A DNA stretch of 37,119 nt. Source: Candidatus Parabacteroides intestinigallinarum (lineage in GTDB: Bacteria; Bacteroidota; Bacteroidia; Bacteroidales; Tannerellaceae). Of the stretch, positions 26,283 through 34,676 are shown one piece after another. Location: contig DXEN01000004.1 of NCBI GenBank assembly GCA_019114945.1, positions 1 to 37,119 on the forward strand, given 5' to 3'. Positions within the stretch are counted from its first letter, which is position 1. The number at the start of each line of letters is the position of its first letter. A model generated the notes under the pieces. It searched no databases. It saw only the letters and a program-made list of their open reading frames with translations, and was not told where the DNA came from. Position numbers and translations under genes: made by a program.

Positions 26283-27668
26283 ATGGATATAAATCGTGTG
26301 GCGTCGGTCTATTTCGTGGGGGCCGGCGGGATCGGGATGAGCGCTTTGATTCGTTATTTCCTCTCGAAGGGGAAACGGGTGGGGGGCTATGACCGGACCC
26401 CGTCCGACCTGACCGAGGCGTTGCGGAAAGAGGGCGCCGATATTCATTATACGGACGATGTGGCGCTGGTCGCGGATGTGTTTAAGTCGCCGGAGGATAC
26501 GTTGGTGGTTTATACGCCGGCGGTCCCGGAGTCGCATACGGAGCTGGCTTATTTCCGCGCCCGGGGCTTCGAGGTGATGAAACGCGCGCGGGTGCTGGGC
26601 GAGATTACCCGGAGCGCCCGGGGCTTGTGCGTGGCTGGGACGCATGGCAAGACGACGACCTCCTCGATGCTGGCTCATCTGCTGAAGAGCTCGCATGTGG
26701 ATTGCAACGCTTTCTTGGGCGGCATCCTGAAGAATTACGAGAGCAATTTGATGCTCTCGGATACGAGCGACCTGACCGTGATCGAGGCGGACGAGTTCGA
26801 CCGTTCGTTCCATTGGTTGACGCCGTATATGGCGGTTATCACTTCCGCCGATCCGGATCATCTGGATATTTATGGTACGCCGGAGGCGTACCGGGAAAGT
26901 TTCGAGGTGTTTACGTCTTTGATCCGGCCGGACGGTTGCTTGTTGCTCAAGAAGGGCGTACGCGTGACGCCCCGCTTGCGCGAGGGCGTGCGGCTTTATA
27001 CGTACTCCGCTACGGAAGCGGCGGATTTCCACGCGGAAAACATAGTGATATGCGATGGAAAGATTACCTTTGATTTCGTAGGCCCGCGGGTCCGGATTCC
27101 GGAGGTGGAGCTGGGCGTGCCGGTCAAGGTGAATATCGAGAACGGGGTGGCGGCGATGGCGATCGCTTGGTTGAATGGCGTGACGCCGGAGGAGATCCGG
27201 CAGGGGATGGCTTCTTTCGCCGGGCCGCGCCGGCGCTTCGATTTTCATTTGCGGACCGACCGGGTGGCGCTGATCGACGATTACGCCCATCATCCCGCCG
27301 AGTTGCGACAGAGCATCCTCTCGGTGAAGGAGTTATACGCCGGGCGGAAGGTGACGGGTATCTTCCAGCCGCACCTTTATTCCCGTACGCGGGATTTCGC
27401 CGACGATTTCGCCCGGAGCCTCTCGCTCTTGGATGAGTTGATCTTGCTGGATATCTATCCCGCCCGCGAGAAGCCGATTCCCGGGGTGACCTCGCGGATT
27501 ATTTTCGATAAGGTGACGATACCGGACAAGATCTTGTGCGATAAGCGGGAGCTCCTGGATGTCATCGCCCGGGGGCGCTACGAGGTGGTGTTGATGGTAG
27601 GTGCCGGCGATATCGACCGTTTGGTGGAGCCGGTGAGGGAAATATTATGTAAACAGATACAATCGTGA
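26283..27668 (+). CDS. murC: UDP-MurNAc:L-alanine ligase
   Basis: 461 residues from ATG 26283 (MDINRVASVYFVGAGGIGMSAL); an in-frame TTG at 26232 would add 17 non-conserved residues inside the repeat array and is rejected. UDP-binding GAGGIGMSAL (13-22), ATP loop AGTHGKTTTSSM (118-129), EADEFDRSFHWL, DDYAHHPAEL and FQPHLYSRT are diagnostic. It adds L-Ala to UDP-MurNAc, the first Mur ligase step. Its stop overlaps the ftsQ GTG by 4 nt. The long repeat-bearing leader suggests it may be controlled separately from the genes before it. Confidence 0.95.
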   Translation: MDINRVASVYFVGAGGIGMSALIRYFLSKGKRVGGYDRTPSDLTEALRKEGADIHYTDDVALVADVFKSPEDTLVVYTPAVPESHTELAYFRARGFEVMKRARVLGEITRSARGLCVAGTHGKTTTSSMLAHLLKSSHVDCNAFLGGILKNYESNLMLSDTSDLTVIEADEFDRSFHWLTPYMAVITSADPDHLDIYGTPEAYRESFEVFTSLIRPDGCLLLKKGVRVTPRLREGVRLYTYSATEAADFHAENIVICDGKITFDFVGPRVRIPEVELGVPVKVNIENGVAAMAIAWLNGVTPEEIRQGMASFAGPRRRFDFHLRTDRVALIDDYAHHPAELRQSILSVKELYAGRKVTGIFQPHLYSRTRDFADDFARSLSLLDELILLDIYPAREKPIPGVTSRIIFDKVTIPDKILCDKRELLDVIARGRYEVVLMVGAGDIDRLVEPVREILCKQIQS

Positions 27669-28393
27669 TTCGAATCATTTCCATAGGAGTGGCCGTGTTG
27701 TTGTTCGGCTATATCGCTTGCGCCTCGTTTTTCTTTCGGGAGGCGCGGCACGATAGGGCTTGCCAAGGGGTGCGGGTCGTGGTGAAGGATAGCTTGGATA
27801 AGCATTTCGTGAGCGAGGGCGATTTGCTGTATATGTTGCGGAAGGCGGGGCTGGATCCGGTGAAGCATCCCATGAGCGAGGTGAATACGGAACGGATCGA
27901 GGGCGAGCTGCTGAGGAACGAGATGATCGCCCGGGTAGAGGCGTATAAGACGCCTTCGGGGCTTGTCAAGATGGAGGTGACGCAGAAGATGCCCATCCTC
28001 CGGATCATGGGCGTGCGGGGAAATTACTACGTGGACAACTTAGGGACCACGATGCCTATCAGCCGTCGTTACGTCGCGCACGTGCCAATCGCCAGCGGAT
28101 ATGTGGAAAAAGAGCTCGCGGTGACCGACTTATACAAATTTGCATTATTTTTGCAAGGGAATGAGTTCTGGAACGATCAGATCGAGCAGATATATGTTTA
28201 TCCGGACAACGAGGTGGAGCTTATTCCGCGGGTGGGTAGCCACCGGATCATGCTGGGGCCTTTGGAAGGGTTCGAGGAGAAGCTCGCGAACTTACGGCTT
28301 TTCTACGAGCAGGCGATCCCGAAGATGGGATGGGAGAAGTATAGCATGATCAACTTGAAATATAAGAATCAGATTGTTTGCACAAAAAGGTAG
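27665..28393 (+). CDS. ftsQ: Cell division protein FtsQ
   Basis: 242 residues with a GTG start overlapping murC. One membrane helix at about 5-20 (ISIGVAVLLFGYIACASFFF), then a POTRA-like domain (ACQGVRVVVKDSLDKHFVSEGDLLYMLRKAG) and the FtsQ beta domain (VEAYKTPSGLVKMEVTQKMPILRIM, GNYYVDNLGTTMPIS). It bridges cytoplasmic and periplasmic parts of the divisome with FtsL. Divergent in sequence but position and topology are clear. Confidence 0.9.
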   Translation: MIRIISIGVAVLLFGYIACASFFFREARHDRACQGVRVVVKDSLDKHFVSEGDLLYMLRKAGLDPVKHPMSEVNTERIEGELLRNEMIARVEAYKTPSGLVKMEVTQKMPILRIMGVRGNYYVDNLGTTMPISRRYVAHVPIASGYVEKELAVTDLYKFALFLQGNEFWNDQIEQIYVYPDNEVELIPRVGSHRIMLGPLEGFEEKLANLRLFYEQAIPKMGWEKYSMINLKYKNQIVCTKR

Positions 28394-28399
28394 AAAGAT

Positions 28400-29767
28400 A
28401 TGGCATATACGAACTTTATAGCGGCTATTGACTTGGGTACCTCGCGCATGGTAGGCGTGGTGGGAACGAAGAACGCGGCGGGCGCTCTCTCGATTATCGC
28501 TTGCGATACGGAGGGCTCCGGGGACGCTATCCACCGGGGATGCGTGTATAATATTGAGGAGACGGCCCGGAGGATCCGGCGCCTGATCAGTAAGTTGGAG
28601 AATAAATTGGAGGGCGCGCGAATCGGGAAGGTGTATGTGGGGATAGATGGCCAGTCCCTGCGCTCGATCGAGCACAACGTGTCGAAGTTGCTGGGGAGCG
28701 AGGGCGTCGTGACGGAAGAGGTGCTTTCCTCCTTGCGGAATGAGTGCAGGAAGTATCACTCGGACGAGACGGTCGACGTGTTGGCGCAGGAGTCCCCGAT
28801 TTATTTCCTGGATGATAAACCCGTGTCGAATCCCTTGGGGCTTTCGGGCACGCGTATCGAGGCGCGCTATCAGCTGATTGTCGGCCGGCCCTCGTTGCGC
28901 CGGAACGTGGCGCAAAGTTTCGAGCGGGCGAAGGTGGGGGTCGCCGGTTACGCGATAGCTCCTTTGGCGTTGGCGGATATCCTATTGAGCGCGAGGGATA
29001 AGGAGCAGGGATGCGCGTTGATCGATTTAGGCGCCGGGACGACTTCGCTGGCGGTCTATAAGCATGGGAATCTGATTAATCTGTCGGTGGTGCCCCTGGG
29101 CGGGGATTTGATTACGAAGGATATAGAGTCGCTTGGTTTGTCGGCTCAAGAGGCCGAGCGGGTGAAGTTGACGTACGGAAGCGCTATCTCGGATAAGGCC
29201 GATGCCGATATGTCGTTGAGCTCGACGGGTAGCCGGGGAACCCGGATTTCCTTGCGCGACTTGAATAATGTGATCGAGGCGCGCGAGCGGGAGATTTTGG
29301 AGAATGTGTGCGCTTGCCTGGCGCGGATACGCATGGTGGGTTCCTTGGGAGCGGGTGTCACGATCACCGGGGGCGCGGCGAACTTGAAGCGTTTGCCGGA
29401 GATGGTACGCGATATCTTTAAGATGGAGGTTTGCTATCCTTCCATACGGCGGGAGCTGATGGCGGACGAGGAGATGGCCGTGAACGATTCGTTTTATGCC
29501 GTGGCTTTGGGCATCTTGAACACGGGAACCGAGAATTGCGCGATTCCTCCTAAAGAGGAGCCGAAACCGGAACCGAAGCCCGAGCCTGAGCCAGAGTCTA
29601 AACCGGTGGTTACGCCCGATACGGAACCTAAACCGGAGCCGGTGCCTGATCCGAAACCGGTGGAGAAGAAAAAGAAGCCGAGAGAAAAGAAGTCGGGTGG
29701 CCTTTTTGGTGGCTTGAAAGAGGGGCTTAATCGGTTTACGGGAACTTTGTTCAATGAGAATGAGTGA
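28400..29767 (+). CDS. ftsA: Cell division protein FtsA
   Basis: 455-residue actin-like ATPase that tethers FtsZ to the membrane. FIAAIDLGTSRMVGVVG (phosphate 1), VGIDGQSLRSIEHN in the 1C domain, ALIDLGAGTTSLAVYKHG (phosphate 2) and GVTITGGAANLKRLPEM (adenosine) are clear. After about residue 380 comes a long Pro/Glu/Lys repeat (PKPEP-type) of around 50 residues, then a basic stretch and the C-terminal amphipathic helix GLFGGLKEGLNRFTGTLF that should bind the membrane. The spacer makes it about 35 residues longer than E. coli FtsA. Confidence 0.94.
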   Translation: MAYTNFIAAIDLGTSRMVGVVGTKNAAGALSIIACDTEGSGDAIHRGCVYNIEETARRIRRLISKLENKLEGARIGKVYVGIDGQSLRSIEHNVSKLLGSEGVVTEEVLSSLRNECRKYHSDETVDVLAQESPIYFLDDKPVSNPLGLSGTRIEARYQLIVGRPSLRRNVAQSFERAKVGVAGYAIAPLALADILLSARDKEQGCALIDLGAGTTSLAVYKHGNLINLSVVPLGGDLITKDIESLGLSAQEAERVKLTYGSAISDKADADMSLSSTGSRGTRISLRDLNNVIEAREREILENVCACLARIRMVGSLGAGVTITGGAANLKRLPEMVRDIFKMEVCYPSIRRELMADEEMAVNDSFYAVALGILNTGTENCAIPPKEEPKPEPKPEPEPESKPVVTPDTEPKPEPVPDPKPVEKKKKPREKKSGGLFGGLKEGLNRFTGTLFNENE

Positions 29768-29816
29768 TGGTACGATAAAATAAAGAGAATAACGAGGATA
29801 TTAAAAAGAGGAAGCG

Positions 29817-31172
29817 ATGGACGATACGATATTGAATTTCAATTTGCCTACCAACGCGGAGGAGAAGATCATCAAGGCGATAGGCGTTGGTGGCGGGGGT
29901 GGCAACGCGGTATCTAATATGTATATGGAGGGCATCAGCGATGTCTCTTTCGCGCTTTGCAATACGGATAACCAGGCGCTGCGAAAGTCGAGCGTGCCGA
30001 ATAAGTTGTTGATAGGAACGAATACGACCGGTGGTTTGGGCGCCGGCGATAATCCGGCGAAAGGCGAGGCCGCGGCGCTGGAGAGCGAGGCGGAGATCCG
30101 CTCGATGTTGAACGATGGGACAAGGATGGCTTTCATTACCGCCGGCATGGGAGGTGGTACGGGAACGGGGGCCGCTCCTGTCATCGCCAAGATATCGAAG
30201 GAGATGGGTATCCTGACGGTTGGTATCGTGACGATTCCTTACCTGTTCGAGGGGCGTACGAAGTTGGTTAAGGCCGTGAAGGGTGTCGGCAGGATGGCCG
30301 AGAACGTGGATTCGCTGGTGGTAATCAACAATCAGGATTTGTTGGGCTTCGAGAATCTGTCGGTTCCGCAGGCGAACCGGAAGGCGGACGAGACGCTGAC
30401 GGTCTCGGCGCGAAGCATCGCGGAGATTATTACGACGAACTTGGAGCAAAACGTCGATTTCGCGGATGTGGATACGACGATGCGGGGCGGCGGTGTCGCC
30501 TTGGTCAGCGTCGGTATCGGCGAGGGCGAGGGACGGTTGCGCAAGGCCATCCAGCAGGCGTTGGATACGACGTTGGCGAACGATAAGGATAAGATATACA
30601 ACGCGCGGCGTGTCGCGCTGGTTATTTATTATAGCCATGAGAACGAGTTGATGGTGAACGAGATGGCCGATGTGGAGAGTTTCATGGATAAGTTCAACAC
30701 GGAATATGCTATTAAGTGGGGGCATGGCTACGATGATACGTTGGGCGATAAGATCAAGATTACGATTCTCGCTACGGGATTCGGGCTGGAGGATGTCTTG
30801 TCGGAGGAGACCGTGCGTTACGAGACGGAGGACGATATGCTGAAAGCCGCCGAGCGGGCCGCCGCCGAGAAGGAGAAACGGGAGAAGGAGAACAAGATGA
30901 TCGAGCGGTATTATGGTACTTATGGCAAGTCCGCGGGAAAGTCGGTCATCCTGGAGCAGGAGGAGCTGGACAACGATCCGATGATTGCCGTGCTGGAGGA
31001 TAATCCCGCTTACAATAGGGATCCGAGGTTGGTGGAGCGGGTGCGCTCGAACGCTTCTGGCCGGGCGATGCGCCTGTCAGCCCAGCCTGCGGCGAAGCAA
31101 CCGGAGGTGGAATTGCCGCGTAAGGAGACGCGTAAAAATACGAAAGGGAAGAATGTGATAAGTTTCAAATAA
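29817..31172 (+). CDS. ftsZ: Cell division GTPase FtsZ
   Basis: 451-residue tubulin homologue forming the Z-ring. GVGGGGGNAV (23-32), NTDNQAL, the GTP signature GGGTGTG (112-118) and the T7 loop NVDFADVDTTM are intact. The C-terminal part after about 330 is a charged linker (EKEKREKENK). The protein ends in KGKNVISFK rather than the classic D-I-P-x-F-L-R peptide; a possible stand-in, DNPAYNRDPR, lies near 394-403. 49 nt after ftsA, so still in the operon. Confidence 0.96.
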   Translation: MDDTILNFNLPTNAEEKIIKAIGVGGGGGNAVSNMYMEGISDVSFALCNTDNQALRKSSVPNKLLIGTNTTGGLGAGDNPAKGEAAALESEAEIRSMLNDGTRMAFITAGMGGGTGTGAAPVIAKISKEMGILTVGIVTIPYLFEGRTKLVKAVKGVGRMAENVDSLVVINNQDLLGFENLSVPQANRKADETLTVSARSIAEIITTNLEQNVDFADVDTTMRGGGVALVSVGIGEGEGRLRKAIQQALDTTLANDKDKIYNARRVALVIYYSHENELMVNEMADVESFMDKFNTEYAIKWGHGYDDTLGDKIKITILATGFGLEDVLSEETVRYETEDDMLKAAERAAAEKEKREKENKMIERYYGTYGKSAGKSVILEQEELDNDPMIAVLEDNPAYNRDPRLVERVRSNASGRAMRLSAQPAAKQPEVELPRKETRKNTKGKNVISFK

Positions 31173-31182
31173 AATAGAAAAG

Positions 31183-31638
31183 ATGGATTTATTTGACAAA
31201 GTCAGCGAAGACATTAAAAACGCGATGAAGGCTAAGGATAAAGTGGCCTTGGAGACATTGAGAAACGTGAAGAAATGCTTCTTGGAAGCGAAGACGGCGC
31301 CGGGGGCGAACGATACCTTGACCGACGCGGACGCGTTGAAGATTATGCAGAAGCTGGTGAAGCAGGGAAAGGATTCCGCTTCGATTTATGAGCAACAAGG
31401 CCGGGCGGACCTCGCCGAGGCGGAGTTGGGACAAGTGCGGGTGATCGAGCGTTATTTGCCGAAGCAAATGTCCGCCGAGGAGCTGGAGGCGGAGCTGCGG
31501 ACGATTATCGCCCAGGTAGGTGCCGCGGGTCCGAAAGATATGGGGAAGGTGATGGGAGTCGCCTCGAAAGCGTTGGCGGGTAAAGCCGAGGGACGCGCGA
31601 TTTCCGAGACGGTGAAACGTTTGTTGAACAATTTATAA
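31183..31638 (+). CDS. GatB/YqeY domain protein
   Basis: 151 residues, all helical: a YqeY core (MDLFDKVSEDIKNAMKAKDKVALETLRNVK; DALKIMQKLVKQGKDSASIYEQQGRADLAEAE) and the tail domain related to GatB (AEELEAELRTIIAQVGAAGPKDMGKVMGVASK). Such proteins are thought to act on charged or misacylated tRNA, but the role is not proven. Ten nt after ftsZ; this linkage is common in Bacteroidetes. Confidence 0.9.
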   Translation: MDLFDKVSEDIKNAMKAKDKVALETLRNVKKCFLEAKTAPGANDTLTDADALKIMQKLVKQGKDSASIYEQQGRADLAEAELGQVRVIERYLPKQMSAEELEAELRTIIAQVGAAGPKDMGKVMGVASKALAGKAEGRAISETVKRLLNNL

Positions 31639-31651
31639 TTAGTAATTGACA

Positions 31652-33079
31652 ATGATTACATTTACTTGTTGTTTCCTCGCTCTTATCGTGGGTTATTTCG
31701 TGTATGGCAAGTTTGTGGAGCGAGTGTTTGGGATTGATCCGGCCCGGGTCACTCCCGCTTTTACGAAGCAGGATGGTGTCGATTATATTCCCATGCCCAC
31801 ATGGAAGATTTTTATGATCCAGTTCTTGAATATCGCCGGTCTGGGACCGATTTTCGGCGCCATCATGGGCGCTAAGTTCGGTACGGCCTCGTTCTTATGG
31901 ATTGTTTTGGGTAGTATTTTCGCCGGGGCTACGCACGATTTTATCGCGGGCATGCTCTCCTTGCGGCACGATGGGGAGAGCCTTCCGGAGTTGGTCGGTC
32001 GGTATTTGGGCAACAACTTCAAGCAGTTCATGCGTGCCTTTACGGTGGTGCTGATGGTGCTGGTCGGTGTCGTCTTCGTGGCCGGTCCCGCCGGGTTGCT
32101 GGCGAGCCTCACGCCGGATTATCTGGATACTACTTTCTGGGTGATTGTCGTTTTCCTTTATTATATCCTCGCGACGCTGTTGCCGATTGATAAGATTATC
32201 GGAAAGATTTATCCGTTGTTCGCGATCGCGTTGTTGTTCATGGCGGTGGGTATCTTTGTCATGTTGTATGTGAACCATCCGCCGTTGCCCGAGTTTACGG
32301 ATGGCTTGCGCAACACGCATCCGGACGCCTTGCCCATCTTCCCCATCATGTTTGTCAGCATCGCGTGTGGCGCCATCTCCGGTTTCCACGCCACGCAAAG
32401 CCCGTTGATGGCGCGTTGCATGAAAAACGAGAAATACGCTCGGCCGGTTTTCTATGGGGCGATGATTACGGAGGGTATTGTCGCGTTGATCTGGGCTGCC
32501 GCCGCCACTTATTTCTTCCACGTGAACGGCATGGAGGAGAACAATGCCGCCGTCGTAGTCGATAGCATCACGAAAGAGTGGCTGGGCCCGGTAGGGGGTG
32601 TCCTTGCCGTATTGGGCGTGATCGCCGCTCCGATAACCTCGGGCGATACGGCGTTCCGGTCGGCGCGTCTTATCGTGGCGGATTTCTTGCGTATGGAGCA
32701 AAAGAGCATAGCGAAGCGTTTGCTGATTTGTGTCCCGATGTTTCTCATCTCCATCGCGATCCTGTTGTATAGCTTGAAGGATAAGGATGGGTTCGATATG
32801 ATTTGGCGTTATTTCGCGTGGAGCAACCAGACGTTGGCGGTCTTTACGCTGTGGGCGTTGAGCGTCTTTTTGGCGCGTGCCCGGAAATTGTATTGGATTA
32901 CGTTGATACCGGCCTTGTTCATGACGGCCGTTTGTTCCACCTACATTTTCATCGCCCCGGAAGGTTTGGGCTTGTCCGTCGCTTTGTCGCAGGGCTTGGG
33001 AATATTGGTCACGATTATCGTGTGGGCGATTTTCCTGGTTTGGAAATATAAGTACAAATCCTCTCAAAGCGTCGGATAG
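31652..33079 (+). CDS. cstA: CstA family carbon-starvation/peptide transporter
   Basis: 475 residues from ATG 31652 (a TTG two codons earlier is less likely). Polytopic membrane protein with CstA signatures: GVDYIPMPTWKIFMIQFLNIAGLGPIFGAIMGAKFG, GATHDFIAGMLSLRHDGESLPELVG, SGFHATQSPLMARC and APITSGDTAFRSARLIVADF. Homologues take up pyruvate or peptides; E. coli CstA has about 700 residues, and short forms like this one are common in Bacteroidetes. The start lies 13 nt after the yqeY-like stop, so it may be the last gene of the transcript. Substrate is not predictable here. Confidence 0.92.
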   Translation: MITFTCCFLALIVGYFVYGKFVERVFGIDPARVTPAFTKQDGVDYIPMPTWKIFMIQFLNIAGLGPIFGAIMGAKFGTASFLWIVLGSIFAGATHDFIAGMLSLRHDGESLPELVGRYLGNNFKQFMRAFTVVLMVLVGVVFVAGPAGLLASLTPDYLDTTFWVIVVFLYYILATLLPIDKIIGKIYPLFAIALLFMAVGIFVMLYVNHPPLPEFTDGLRNTHPDALPIFPIMFVSIACGAISGFHATQSPLMARCMKNEKYARPVFYGAMITEGIVALIWAAAATYFFHVNGMEENNAAVVVDSITKEWLGPVGGVLAVLGVIAAPITSGDTAFRSARLIVADFLRMEQKSIAKRLLICVPMFLISIAILLYSLKDKDGFDMIWRYFAWSNQTLAVFTLWALSVFLARARKLYWITLIPALFMTAVCSTYIFIAPEGLGLSVALSQGLGILVTIIVWAIFLVWKYKYKSSQSVG

Positions 33080-33080
33080 C

Positions 33081-33190
33081 GAAGCGTCGCCGTCGTCTAC
33101 GTGTAGGACAACGCTTCTTTCGTCGAAGCGACACCGTTCTACATGTAGGACAACACGTCTTCGGCGAAAGTCGTGCCGTCCTATGTTTTT
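33081..33190. repeat. Degenerate tandem repeat of about 42 nt, 2.5 copies
   Basis: CTACGTGTAG (33097), CTACATGTAG (33139) and a decayed CTATG (33181) recur every 42 nt with shared flanks (GAAGCG before, GACAAC after). Each unit is itself a dyad: GAAGCGT (33081-33087) pairs with ACGCTTC (33111-33117) around the CTAC/GTAG core. It starts right after cstA and may also end its transcript. Confidence 0.6.
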
Positions 33191-33209
33191 AGTGTCGCGC
33201 TTGGATAGT

Positions 33210-33281
33210 CCGAAGTGGTTGAGGGACTACGTGGTTGTTGAATGAGTAACATGTGCCGGCAGTCCCTCAATCGCGCTTCGG
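33210..33281. other. Stem-loop with two paired blocks
   Basis: CCGAAG (33210-33215) pairs with CTTCGG (33276-33281), and TTGAGGGACT (33219-33228) pairs perfectly with AGTCCCTCAA (33261-33270), leaving a 32-nt loop. No T run follows. Further on, 33282-33520 holds smaller dyads (for example ACTCTC with GAGAGT near 33380) but no gene I can support. Confidence 0.5.
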
Positions 33282-33520
33282 TAGGATAAAGGCATTTTCG
33301 GTCACGATGGGGCACCTACGATGCCCATTCCTATCTTTCCCCATTTCCGAATTATTAGAAGATACGAACCTTTCGGTTAACTCTCGGGAGAGAGAGTCCG
33401 CGTAGCGCGCTTTCTTCTATTTTATACCGCGAAGATAAAAGCGCTCTAATTAATGGAGGCTACAAAAATAGACCTCATTTCTACAAAAACAGTCCATGGA
33501 TTTCATCGCTTGTCGATTAG

Positions 33521-33543
33521 GCATCCTCTTTCCAAGAGGATGC
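33521..33543. repeat. Perfect 10-bp dyad, outer copy of the inversion-site core
   Basis: GCATCCTCTT, TCC, AAGAGGATGC. It contains CTCTTTCCAAGAGGA (33526-33540), repeated 22 bp further on in the left inversion site, and again inverted at 33742-33762. Confidence 0.7.
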
Positions 33544-33545
33544 TC

Positions 33546-33762
33546 ATCTCTTTCCAAGAGGAAGACAGCGGATTCTTTTCCGTTGATAATCAATGTGTAA
33601 ATAGCTCATTTACTACCCTTTCCAAGGCGCCTTGATAAGCGATTGGGCTTTTTCTCTTTAAAAAGGAAGCTATATTCGTTGTCTTATTCCTATAGTTTGC
33701 CTATCTTTGTTCTTGAAGAATCAAGGGGTTGGAGTATTAGGGTCTTCCTCTTGGAAAGAGAT
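33546..33762. other. Putative invertible promoter segment
   Basis: A perfect 21-bp inverted repeat, 33546-33566 against 33742-33762 (shared core CTCTTTCCAAGAGGA), bounds 217 bp. Each arm has dyad half-sites CTCTT and AAGAG around an asymmetric TCC centre, as expected for recombinase sites. A good promoter (33678-33709) lies within and reads out to the AraC-type gene at 33790. This is the layout of phase-variable promoters of Bacteroidales. A tyrosine recombinase gene lies 2 kb away. As drawn, the promoter is in the ON direction. Inversion itself is inferred, not seen. Confidence 0.6.
33678..33709 (+). promoter_or_regulatory. Promoter of the first AraC-type gene, inside the inverted repeats
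   Basis: GTTG (33678-33681), exactly 20 nt, TATCTTTG (33702-33709). The transcript would start near 33716 and carry the right inverted repeat in its leader. Confidence 0.68.
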
Positions 33763-33789
33763 AGGCATCTTTATAGGGTACAAAATTGA

Positions 33790-34671
33790 ATGATCATGGG
33801 CAAAATACCGAGTCTGCTTTATGTGAGCGAGCATCTGAATTGTAGCGAATACGCTATGTCGCGCGAGGAGAGGATATTCATGCGCTTTACCTTCCGGAAG
33901 GGTGATGTGATTCCCGAGACGTTAATCACGCGCTCTATCATCGTATTTGTGTGGAAAGGCGCGCTGATGGCGCAATGCGGGTCTTTCCTCGATAATCGTA
34001 TCGAGGAGGGTACGATGTTGTTCTTGCCGTGCAATTGCTTGTGTAGCGCCAAGGTGCTCGAGGATACCGTCTTGTTGCGTTGTCATTTCGATAAGAACAC
34101 GCAGATGTGCTCTCGTTTTGCGTTGGAGAATTTACCGCGGCTCGTGGATCTTTCCTCTATCCCGCAGGCTTTCAATCCGCTCCCGATTCGCGAGCGGTTG
34201 CGGCAGTTCTTGGTCAATCTGTATGCTTGCTTGGACGATGGGTTGGGGTGCCGCCATTTCCACGTGATGAAGCGGCAGGAGCTGGCGCTTTTGTTCCGGG
34301 GCTATTATTCGAAGGAGGAGTTGGCGGCTTTCTTTTACCCCGTCTTGTCGGAAGATATGGATTTTAAGGAGCTTGTGTTGGCGAACTTCCGTGACGTGAA
34401 GGAGTTGGATGCCCTCGCCAAATTGGCGAATCTCTCGTCGGCCACGTTTAGCCGGCGTTTTAAGAAGACGTTTGGCTTGTCGTTTGCCCAGTGGCTGGAA
34501 AAGCGGAAGGTGGAGGATATCTTGCGGGATATCCGCATGACGGATAAGACGTTTAGCGAGATCGCCGACGCGCATGGTTTTTCCTCGCCCGCCTATTTCA
34601 CGACTTTTTGCAAGCGGAAGTTAGGGAAGAGCCCGTCGGATATCCGTTTGGGGGATAGCGAGGGCGAATAA
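33790..34671 (+). CDS. AraC-type transcription regulator, copy 1
   Basis: 293 residues (start at 33790, or 33796 two codons later). The N-terminal 1-150 is a cupin-like sensor without recognisable ligand motif (VFVWKGALMAQCGSFLDNRIEEGTMLFLPC). A linker with RQELALLFRGYYSKEELAAFFYPVL precedes the two-HTH AraC domain (about 195-288): VKELDALAKLANLSSATFSRRFKKTFGLSFAQWL and FSEIADAHGFSSPAYFTTFCKRKLGKSPSDIR. It shares the ELAAFF block and domain layout with the convergent gene at 34770, so the two are paralogues. It lies behind a putative invertible promoter. Targets are unknown; related regulators in Parabacteroides often sit beside surface-structure genes. Confidence 0.9.
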   Translation: MIMGKIPSLLYVSEHLNCSEYAMSREERIFMRFTFRKGDVIPETLITRSIIVFVWKGALMAQCGSFLDNRIEEGTMLFLPCNCLCSAKVLEDTVLLRCHFDKNTQMCSRFALENLPRLVDLSSIPQAFNPLPIRERLRQFLVNLYACLDDGLGCRHFHVMKRQELALLFRGYYSKEELAAFFYPVLSEDMDFKELVLANFRDVKELDALAKLANLSSATFSRRFKKTFGLSFAQWLEKRKVEDILRDIRMTDKTFSEIADAHGFSSPAYFTTFCKRKLGKSPSDIRLGDSEGE

Positions 34672-34676
34672 GGTCG

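Noticed and set aside
23125-27293. Very long open frames on the minus strand opposite murD-ftsW (640 codons) and murG-murC (749 codons)
   Set aside because: They lie entirely antisense to intact essential genes, their translations are rich in Arg/His/Gln with no domains, and they are open only because the sense genes seldom use TTA, CTA and TCA codons.
33453-33635. 60-codon frame inside and before the invertible segment
   Set aside because: It reads through the inverted-repeat core and its dyad; no ribosome site or protein-like pattern.
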